In this document: positions 6,785 through 12,598 of the stretch, one piece after another
Layout: each line of letters starts with the position of its first letter
Numbering within the stretch: position 1 is the first letter of the stretch
Assembly: GCA_003565035.1 (NCBI GenBank)
Contig: PXDP01000409.1
Coordinates: 1-15,865 of the forward strand
DNA: 15,865 nt
Direction: 5' to 3'
DNA from: PVC group bacterium
Lineage (GTDB): Bacteria; Verrucomicrobiota; Kiritimatiellia; SS1-B-03-39; UBA6053
The notes under the pieces: model-generated
What the model was told of the DNA's origin: nothing
Seen by the model: only the letters and a program-made list of their open reading frames with translations
Database searches by the model: none
Translations under genes and position numbers: made by a program

Positions 6785-7189
6785 ATGGATGAACTAACCC
6801 TTTTGGGTGCCAGCCGCACCCCCGTACCCACGTCTCCGGACGACGCTGTTCTCGAAACGTTTGCCAACACTCATCCCGGACGGGACTATGTGATCCGCTT
6901 CGACTGCCCGGAATTCACCGCACTCTGCCCGCTGACCGGTCAGCCGGATTTCGGACAGATCACCATCGAATACGTCGCAGACGCCCGCTGCATCGAAAGC
7001 AAAGCCCTTAAAATTTACCTCTTCAGCTTCCGCAACCACGGCAGCTTCCACGAGGAGGTCACCAACCGAATTCTCGAGGACATCGTCGCCGCCTGTGCTC
7101 CACGCCGCGCGAAAGTCATCGGGAACTTCCGGCCCCGCGGCGGGATCGCCATTCACGTCACCGCCGAATACGAGGCTCCCATTTCATGA
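6785..7189 (+). CDS. queF: NADPH-dependent preQ0 reductase
   Basis: This 134-residue short (unimodular) QueF reduces 7-cyano-7-deazaguanine to preQ1 for queuosine in tRNA. The catalytic cysteine Cys48 and acid Asp55 lie in FDCPEFTALCPLTGQPDFG with the standard seven-residue spacing. The QueF motif ESKALKIYLF (71-80) is followed by SFRNHGSFHEEVTNRI. The ATG at 6785 is preferred over an in-frame ATG at 6749, which adds 12 residues without family resemblance. GGAAAGGAA lies somewhat far upstream and a weak GAGA is closer. No preQ1 riboswitch is evident ahead of it. It overlaps the next gene by four bases. Confidence 0.95.
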   Translation: MDELTLLGASRTPVPTSPDDAVLETFANTHPGRDYVIRFDCPEFTALCPLTGQPDFGQITIEYVADARCIESKALKIYLFSFRNHGSFHEEVTNRILEDIVAACAPRRAKVIGNFRPRGGIAIHVTAEYEAPIS

Positions 7190-7503
7190 AAACACTGCTC
7201 ATTCTTATCCTGGCCCTTTTCCTCAGTGCCTGTGGCCGCAAGGCTCCGCCGCAAGCAACCGAAACCGCACACTTCAGCATTGAAGGGATGACCTGTGAAA
7301 ACTGCGTCCAGGGAATTCAGTCCACGCTGATGCGCCTCCCCGGATTCTCACAGTCCACCATCGACTTGGAGACAGACTCCGCCGAAATTCTGTTTGATCC
7401 ATCCGAAATTTCGGCGGCTGAACTTGCGGAGCGGATTACCCGTATTGGCTATCCAACCACGCAGATGCCCAGGCCGGAGGAGAAGACCGGGGATGAGCGT
7501 TAA
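7186..7503 (+). CDS. HMA-domain (heavy-metal-binding) lipoprotein
   Basis: This 105-residue protein starts with a lipoprotein signal (MKTLLILILALFLSAC, lipobox LSAC, lipidated Cys16). A single heavy-metal-associated domain (about 28-95) follows, with the metal site GMTCENC (Cys37 and Cys40) and a ferredoxin-like pattern ending ELAERITRIGYPTTQM. Such domains bind Cu(I), Hg(II) or similar soft metals. Here it should be membrane-tethered on the periplasmic side, unlike cytoplasmic CopZ-type chaperones. The start is in an ATGA overlap with queF, and the end overlaps coaBC by 11 bases. No copper ATPase is in the window, so its partner is unknown. Fold and motif are firm; the metal is not determined. 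Confidence 0.88.
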   Translation: MKTLLILILALFLSACGRKAPPQATETAHFSIEGMTCENCVQGIQSTLMRLPGFSQSTIDLETDSAEILFDPSEISAAELAERITRIGYPTTQMPRPEEKTGDER

Positions 7504-8677
7504 AACCGTTTTAGTGGGCATCTGCGGCGGCGTCGCCGCCTACAAGGCCCTGGACGTGGTCTCCGGATTGGCGAAAGAGGGACATCATGTCCGGGTCATG
7601 ATGACCGAAGCCGCCCGGCATTTTGTTGACCCCACCGCCTTTGCCGCCGTTAGCGGCGCTCCGGTCCTCACCACCCTTTGGCAGGAGGGGGCCGGGGAAG
7701 ACCTTTATCCGCATTTATACCCCTCCACCCGCGCCGACCTGTGTCTGATTCTTCCGGCCACCGCCAACACGCTCGCCAAAATCGCGCACGGACTGGGCGA
7801 TGATCTGGTCAGCACTGCATGTCTCTCCCTGCCCGCTTCGTGCGAAAAGGTCTTCTGTCCGGCCATGAACGTGGAAATGTGGCGGAATCCGGCGGTGCAG
7901 GAGAATGTGCGCATCCTGGAAACCCGGGGCTGGCTGCGGCTCGGTCCTGAAGAAGGCCGTCTGGCCTGTGGAATGACCGGGCCCGGACGGCTGCGCGAGC
8001 CTGCGGATCTGCTCAAGGACATTGCGCCCCTCCTGTCCAGTGGTACTTCACTGAAGGAAAAAACGATCCTGATTCTTTCCGGTCCGACACACGAATACAT
8101 GGATCCGGTTCGCTACATCGGCAACGCCAGCAGCGGACGGATGGGCAAGGCGCTGGCCGAAGAAGCCCTGCGCCGGGGCGCCAACGTCCGTTTCATTACC
8201 GGTCCCGTTTCCGACGAGCATCTGCCCGGCGGGGTGGCCCTCCACCGCGTCACCTCCGCTGAGGAAATGCTGGCCGCGGCCCGTCAACAGCTTCCGGGAT
8301 GTGATGCGGTACTATTCGCCGCCGCAGTTGCGGATTACCGCGCCACCACCTACAGCCCTGAAAAACGCGGTAAATCCGAAGCGGGGCTGCAGATTTCGCT
8401 CACCGCCAATCCGGACATTGCCGCAACCCTCTGCCGTGAACGCACACATTCGTTTAAAGCCATCGGCTTTGCATTGCAATCCCACGACGGGGAAGCCTAT
8501 GCACGCCAAAAGCTCAACGCCAAGCATCTCGACGCAATCATTCTGAATGCTCCGGACTCCATGGGAGCCGAAACAGGTTCCTTCAGCTGCCTCGAACGGG
8601 GCGATGCCCCCTTTCATCCCTGGGGACGGATCTCCAAAAACGAAGCTGCAAAAAATATCTTGAACTTAATCACGTGA
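7493..8677 (+). CDS. coaBC: Bifunctional phosphopantothenoylcysteine decarboxylase/phosphopantothenate-cysteine ligase
   Basis: This 394-residue fusion performs two consecutive steps of coenzyme A synthesis. The N-terminal FMN-dependent CoaC half (about 1-185) has GICGGVAAYKA, His74 (YPHLYPSTRADL), LPATANTLAKIAHG, CPAMNVEMW and the lid cysteine Cys159 in GRLACGMTGPGR. The C-terminal CoaB half begins at LILSGPTHEYMDPVRYIGN, with Asn211, NASSGRMG, AAAVADYR, a KRGK variant of the usual KIKK nucleotide loop, and NPDIAATL. The ATG at 7493 gives the normal N-terminus; the longer open frame upstream is the HMA gene read out of frame. GGAGG at 7476-7480 is the likely ribosome binding site. Last gene of the gltA string. 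Confidence 0.96.
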   Translation: MSVKTVLVGICGGVAAYKALDVVSGLAKEGHHVRVMMTEAARHFVDPTAFAAVSGAPVLTTLWQEGAGEDLYPHLYPSTRADLCLILPATANTLAKIAHGLGDDLVSTACLSLPASCEKVFCPAMNVEMWRNPAVQENVRILETRGWLRLGPEEGRLACGMTGPGRLREPADLLKDIAPLLSSGTSLKEKTILILSGPTHEYMDPVRYIGNASSGRMGKALAEEALRRGANVRFITGPVSDEHLPGGVALHRVTSAEEMLAAARQQLPGCDAVLFAAAVADYRATTYSPEKRGKSEAGLQISLTANPDIAATLCRERTHSFKAIGFALQSHDGEAYARQKLNAKHLDAIILNAPDSMGAETGSFSCLERGDAPFHPWGRISKNEAAKNILNLIT

Positions 8678-8679
8678 TA

Positions 8680-8719
8680 GGATTCGATTCAGGCTAACCT
8701 TTTTTAACCTGATTAATCC
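8680..8719. promoter_or_regulatory. Long imperfect inverted repeat between coaBC and the GH10 gene
   Basis: The 43-base gap between the coaBC stop and the GH10 ATG is almost entirely one inverted repeat: GGATT...TCAGGCTAA on the left and TTAACCTGA...AATCC (ending 8719) on the right, with a CCTTTT loop. The core TCAGGCTAA (8689-8697) / TTAACCTGA (8704-8712) pairs at 8 of 9 positions. TAACCT also repeats directly (8695, 8705). No T run follows the hairpin, so it may be a weak coaBC terminator, an operator for the GH10 gene, or both. It abuts the start codon and replaces any Shine-Dalgarno sequence. Confidence 0.45.
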
Positions 8720-8720
8720 A

Positions 8721-10019
8721 ATGCCTTCCAAAATCCTTTGTCTGATTCTACTCTGTATGACATCTCTCACCCCAAGTGCCCTGGCCGACTGGCGGGAAGA
8801 AGCCGACCAGCGGATTGAACGTTACCGAAAAGGAGATCATACCCTCATTATCCTTCAAGCGGACGGCGAGCCGCTTTCCGATGTGGAAATCCAATTGGAA
8901 CAGACCGGCCACCATTTCCGATTCGGGACCTGTGTCAGTCACACCTGGCTGGAGCGGGACAATGAAACCGCAGAACGCTACCGGCAGTTCATCGCCAGGC
9001 ATTTCAACACCGTTGTCGGCGAAAGCTCCATGAAATGGGCCTACACCGAACGCGAACGCGGCATCCATGACTTTACCTGGGCAGATCAACTGGTCGAGTT
9101 TGCAGAACAGAACAACCTCGCCATTCGCGGCCATGTTCTCTTCTGGACGAAAATCCGCTACAAATCCGAGTGGGTCAAAGAGCTCGAAGGCCCGGAACTC
9201 CAGGCGGCCATGGAAAATCATCTGCGGCAAATCCTCCCCCGCTACAAAGGCCAGCTTATTGCCTGGGACGGGATCAACGAAATGATCACCGCCAACTTTT
9301 TTGAAGAGCGTGTCGGGAAACACATCCGTCCTCACATCTACCGCCTTGCCCACGAAATCGATCCCGACACCCCGCTGTTCACCAATGAATACTCCATTCT
9401 TTGCAACGACAAAGGTTCGGATGCCTACATCAGCATGCTCAAAGAGTTTGTCGATGCCGGAGTACCCGTTGCAGGAATCGGAATTCAGGAGCACGCCGCC
9501 GAACGCATTGCGGACGTTGCCCCAGTCGGTGAGCAAATGGAACGGCTTTCCCAATTCCGGCTGACCCCGCACGGCATATGGACCCGGCTGGACCGTCTGG
9601 CCGAGTTCGGTTTGCCGATTCATCTCACCGAAATCAGTTTCCGCGCCGAAGATGAGCAAAAACGCGCCGAAGCCGTGGATAAATTTTTCCGCGTTGCTTT
9701 TGCGCATCCCGCTGTTGACACAATCATGCTCTGGGGCTTCTGGCAGCGGGCGCATTGGCTCGGCCGCCCTGCGGTCCTCTTTGATGCTGATTTCAATCCC
9801 CTCCCCGCCGGAGAAGCGCTCCTCAATCTCCTGGAAAATGAATGGAAAACCCGGGGTACCTTTACTCCGGACGTCTCAGGCACACTCGCGTTCCGCGGTT
9901 TTTTCGGGGCCTACCAGGTGCGGGTTACCGATTCCGAAGGAGCAAGCACCTTCCACACCCTTGACCTCCATCCGGGGAATCAGCAGACCGTCATCACACA
10001 TTCGCCGGAAAAACCCTGA
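8721..10019 (+). CDS. Secreted GH10-family glycoside hydrolase (endo-xylanase-like)
   Basis: This 432-residue protein has a signal peptide (residues 1-22, cleavage likely after SALA). An N-terminal beta segment (RKGDHTLIILQADGEPLSDV, ending HFRFGTCVSHTW) precedes a GH10 barrel. The predicted acid/base Glu187 is in IAWDGINEM and the nucleophile Glu304 in IHLTEISF, with MKWAYTERERG, RGHVLFWTK and LFTNEY as expected for GH10. A small C-terminal beta module (about 370-425, FRGFFGAYQVRVTDSEG) follows. GH10 enzymes are mostly endo-beta-1,4-xylanases, but this divergent subtype is uncharacterised to my knowledge, so the substrate is open. The start has no Shine-Dalgarno and follows the inverted repeat at 8680-8719. 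It converges on rho. Confidence 0.9.
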   Translation: MPSKILCLILLCMTSLTPSALADWREEADQRIERYRKGDHTLIILQADGEPLSDVEIQLEQTGHHFRFGTCVSHTWLERDNETAERYRQFIARHFNTVVGESSMKWAYTERERGIHDFTWADQLVEFAEQNNLAIRGHVLFWTKIRYKSEWVKELEGPELQAAMENHLRQILPRYKGQLIAWDGINEMITANFFEERVGKHIRPHIYRLAHEIDPDTPLFTNEYSILCNDKGSDAYISMLKEFVDAGVPVAGIGIQEHAAERIADVAPVGEQMERLSQFRLTPHGIWTRLDRLAEFGLPIHLTEISFRAEDEQKRAEAVDKFFRVAFAHPAVDTIMLWGFWQRAHWLGRPAVLFDADFNPLPAGEALLNLLENEWKTRGTFTPDVSGTLAFRGFFGAYQVRVTDSEGASTFHTLDLHPGNQQTVITHSPEKP

Positions 10020-10042
10020 CCAAATGTCAGGGTTCCTTCCGG
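10005..10042. terminator. Bidirectional hairpin terminator between the GH10 gene and rho
   Basis: A perfect 9-bp stem, AACCCTGAC (10012-10020) with GTCAGGGTT (10026-10034) and loop CAAAT, sits on a further 6-bp stem CCGGAA (10005-10010) / TTCCGG (10037-10042), with a tiny internal loop. The minus-strand 3' side runs directly into TTTTT, so it should act as an intrinsic terminator for rho. For the plus strand the T content is weaker (TTCCTTCC). The stem includes the GH10 stop codon (10017-10019) and begins 7 bases past the rho stop. Confidence 0.75.
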
Positions 10043-10048
10043 CTGTCA

Positions 10049-11989
10049 TCATGCGTTCTGAAGGGCCAGCAGGAACTCCGCGTTGGACTTGGTTTTCTTC
10101 AGGCGGCTGATCAGCACTTCCATGGCCTCCACCGGCGGGACGCTGTTGACGGCCTTGCGGAGAATCCATGTGCGCTGTAACTCGTCAGGGTGCATCAGGA
10201 GATCTTCCTTACGCGTTCCGGACTGGGAAATATTGATGGCGGGATAGACCCGTTTCTCCACCAAAGCCCGGTCCAAAGCCAGCTCCATATTGCCGGTGCC
10301 TTTGAACTCCTCAAAAATCACCTCATCCATGCGCGAACCGGTGTCCACCAGCGCTGTGGCAATAATGGTCAAACTGCCGCCGTTTTCAATGTTTCGGGCC
10401 GCGCCGAAGAAACGTTTGGGTTTCTGCAGCGCATTGGCATCCACACCACCGGACAAAATTTTACCGCTGTGCGGCTGAACCGTGTTGTATGCCCGGGCCA
10501 GCCGGGTGATGCTGTCCAGAAGGATCACCACATCGGCACCGTGTTCGACTTTCCGCTTCGCCATTTCAATCACCATTTCAGCCACCTGCACATGCCGGTC
10601 GGGGGGCTCGTCAAAGGTCGAACTTAAGACCTCCGCTTTGGTGTTGCGCTGCATATCCGTCACTTCTTCGGGACGTTCATCAATCAGCAGGATGAACAGT
10701 TCCACTTCCGGATGATTCGTGGAGATCGAGTTGGCGATATCCTGCAGCAGGACGGTTTTACCGGTCCGGGGCGGAGCCACAATCAGCCCGCGTTGCCCTT
10801 TCCCAATGGGAGCCACCAGATCGATCACCCGCATCGAAACCGTCGGATTCTCCTTGGTACGCTCCATGACCAGACGCTGATCCGGGAACAGGGGCGTTAG
10901 ATGCTCAAAGGGAATCGTGGTGCGGCGGCCTTTTTTAGGGGCCTCACCATTTGTTTTGTCGACCCGGCCCAACCCAAAAAAGCGCTCTTTCGGGCGGGGC
11001 GTTCTCAGCTCGCCCTCCACAAAATCCCCGGCGCGCATACCGTAATGCCGAATCTGAGAGGCGGAAACAAACACATCCTCCGGAGTGGCCAGGTAATTGT
11101 ACAGCGGCGAACGGAGAAAACCACAACCGTCCTGCATGATTTCCAGAACACCGCGGGCAAAAATTGCCCCGTTGAGTTCGGCATTTGCCCGGACGATTTC
11201 CGTAACCAATTCACTCTTTCGCAGGCCTGCCGGATCGGGAATGTCCATCTGTTCAGCTTTCAGAACCAGATCCGGTACCGACATTTTCTGCAATTCATAC
11301 AACTTCAGCTCCGGACCATCCTTCGGGCCTTCATCCGCGCCAACATCCTCCATGCCGTAACGGGAACTTCCGCCGCGGCGGGGCCCCTGTCTCGGAGGCG
11401 GACCCGAAGGTGCCGGTCCCGATGAATTGCGTCCCCGCCTGCGGCGGCGGCGGGCAAGTTTGGATTCACGATCCTGAGAGGAATACCGCCCGCCGTCATC
11501 ATTGCGGTCGTTTCGGTCATTGCGCTCGCTCCGGTCATTGCGCTCGTTTCTATCATTGCGCTCGTTTCGAGCCCCCCGGTCATTCCCAAGGTCTGTATTT
11601 CGCTCACCCCGGTTGTTTCGGTCACTCCGTTCCGAACTTGCATCCTGTCCGCGCTCGCCACCATCTTTTTGCCGGCGCTCATCCGAAGATCTTTCTTCCC
11701 CTTGATTGTCACGTTGAGTGTTGTCCTGCCCGCGATCTGCGGATTTGCGGGTCTCTTGTGAATCCGAAACCGCACGTTCCCGCGGCTGACGGACGGATTT
11801 CACCACCGATTCAGGAATAGGATTGGGACCGGCCTCCGTTGAAGCCTGTCCTGCATCACCGGATGAGACAGCATCACCGGTTTCCTTCTTGGTTTTTCGC
11901 GGCGCCCGCGCACGCGGTTTACGCACAGGTTTGGAGGGGGTGTCCGCTGAAGCGTGTTCAGCGGATTGAGAAGTGGAATCATCAGACAT
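10049..11989 (-). CDS. rho: Transcription termination factor Rho with long disordered N-terminal extension
   Basis: This 646-residue Rho, compared with about 419 in E. coli, is a hexameric RNA-dependent helicase that ends transcription. Residues 1-225 are low-complexity: basic patches (RKPRARAPRKTKK, ARRRRRRGRN) and an R/N/D/E-rich tract with NERNDR-type repeats. The conserved core follows: N-terminal helical domain (about 228-275), cold-shock-like RNA-binding domain (277-345, MQDGCGFLRSPLYNYLATPE), and the ATPase domain with Walker A APPRTGKT (405-412) and Walker B VVILLDSITRLARAYN (487-502). The ATG at 11989 has GAGGT just upstream, next to the coaE stop, so translation is probably coupled. 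It is transcribed with coaE and ends in its own intrinsic terminator. Confidence 0.97.
   Translation of the reverse strand: MSDDSTSQSAEHASADTPSKPVRKPRARAPRKTKKETGDAVSSGDAGQASTEAGPNPIPESVVKSVRQPRERAVSDSQETRKSADRGQDNTQRDNQGEERSSDERRQKDGGERGQDASSERSDRNNRGERNTDLGNDRGARNERNDRNERNDRSERNDRNDRNDDGGRYSSQDRESKLARRRRRRGRNSSGPAPSGPPPRQGPRRGGSSRYGMEDVGADEGPKDGPELKLYELQKMSVPDLVLKAEQMDIPDPAGLRKSELVTEIVRANAELNGAIFARGVLEIMQDGCGFLRSPLYNYLATPEDVFVSASQIRHYGMRAGDFVEGELRTPRPKERFFGLGRVDKTNGEAPKKGRRTTIPFEHLTPLFPDQRLVMERTKENPTVSMRVIDLVAPIGKGQRGLIVAPPRTGKTVLLQDIANSISTNHPEVELFILLIDERPEEVTDMQRNTKAEVLSSTFDEPPDRHVQVAEMVIEMAKRKVEHGADVVILLDSITRLARAYNTVQPHSGKILSGGVDANALQKPKRFFGAARNIENGGSLTIIATALVDTGSRMDEVIFEEFKGTGNMELALDRALVEKRVYPAINISQSGTRKEDLLMHPDELQRTWILRKAVNSVPPVEAMEVLISRLKKTKSNAEFLLALQNA
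11514..11567 (-). repeat. 18-bp tandem repeat inside the rho extension
   Basis: Three consecutive 18-bp units (plus strand CGGTCATTGCGCTCGYTY, third copy starting CTATC) lie at 11514-11531, 11532-11549 and 11550-11567. They encode the NERNDR/SERNDR repeats at about residues 141-158 of Rho. A degenerate partial copy continues at the left. The unit is a multiple of three, so copy-number change would lengthen or shorten the disordered tract without a frameshift. Confidence 0.8.
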
Positions 11990-11992
11990 ATA

Positions 11993-12598
11993 TTACCTCG
12001 AGTTGGATAGAAATTGATGCAACCAGTCCAGAACCTTCATATTCAGGTCTTCCAGACTGCCATCATTTAAAATTGACCATGTCGACGCGGTTCGTTTACG
12101 GTCCACAGGCCACTGCGACTGAATTCGTTGTTTGGCCTGTGACTCGGTCAGTCCACGCGTCAGCAGGCGTTCAAGCATTAGGGCTTCGGGAGCCCAGACA
12201 CACAAGGTGCCGTTAAAGTGATTTTGCAACCCACATTCGTACAAGAGCGGAATCGACACCACCGCCAGAGATCCAGTCTGTGCGGCCAACCAGTCGCGCC
12301 AGCGTTTACCCACCTCGGGATGAACCATCGCATTGAGCACCTTACGCTCGACAGCGTCTGTAAAGACAATTTCTCCAAGCCGTTTTCTGGAAATGTGCCC
12401 GTCATCCTGGAGGATCTCCCGGCCAAAATGCCCGATGATCTTCCGGTAGGCGGATTCTCCAGGAAGAATGACCTGATGGGCCACCTTGTCGGTATCCAAT
12501 ACAGGGATTCCCTGTTGCTGCAAAATGCGCTGCACCTCACTCTTTCCGGCGGCGATGCCTCCGGTTAATCCTAAAGCAAACGGTTTAACATCCATCAT
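11993..12598 (-). CDS. coaE: Dephospho-CoA kinase
   Basis: This 201-residue P-loop kinase phosphorylates the 3'-hydroxyl of dephospho-CoA, the last step of coenzyme A synthesis. The Walker A motif GLTGGIAAGKS (10-20) is followed by the family segment IPVLDTDKVAHQV (31-43), HFGREILQDDGHISRKRLGEIVF, HPEVGKRW and the substrate/lid region VVSIPLLYECGLQ. Length is normal. Two ATG codons stand in tandem at the start (12598 and 12595); the first forms an ATGA overlap with the upstream membrane-protein gene. The stop abuts the rho ribosome binding site. coaE next to rho is a recurring arrangement in some bacterial groups. With coaBC, the window holds two CoA-pathway loci in separate transcripts. Confidence 0.95.
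   Translation of the reverse strand: MMDVKPFALGLTGGIAAGKSEVQRILQQQGIPVLDTDKVAHQVILPGESAYRKIIGHFGREILQDDGHISRKRLGEIVFTDAVERKVLNAMVHPEVGKRWRDWLAAQTGSLAVVSIPLLYECGLQNHFNGTLCVWAPEALMLERLLTRGLTESQAKQRIQSQWPVDRKRTASTWSILNDGSLEDLNMKVLDWLHQFLSNSR
11996..12000 (-). promoter_or_regulatory. rho ribosome binding site adjoining the coaE stop codon
   Basis: GAGGT on the minus strand (12000-11996) lies six bases before the rho ATG and is immediately followed by the last bases of coaE, so the TAA stop of coaE (11995-11993) directly abuts the site (GAGGTAA). Ribosomes finishing coaE would be positioned over the rho start, implying coupled translation. It also fixes the rho start at 11989. Confidence 0.7.

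Noticed and set aside
8748..9755. Minus-strand open frame of 335 codons opposite the GH10 gene
   Set aside because: Antisense to a gene with signal peptide and catalytic residues; no family features.
11514..11567. Tandem repeats considered as a CRISPR-like array
   Set aside because: The units are contiguous without spacers, a multiple of three, and in frame within rho.
10901..11820. Plus-strand frames opposite the rho extension, including an RSFRSLRSLRSLRS repeat
   Set aside because: The repeats are the reverse reading of the NERNDR codons in rho; not an independent protein.
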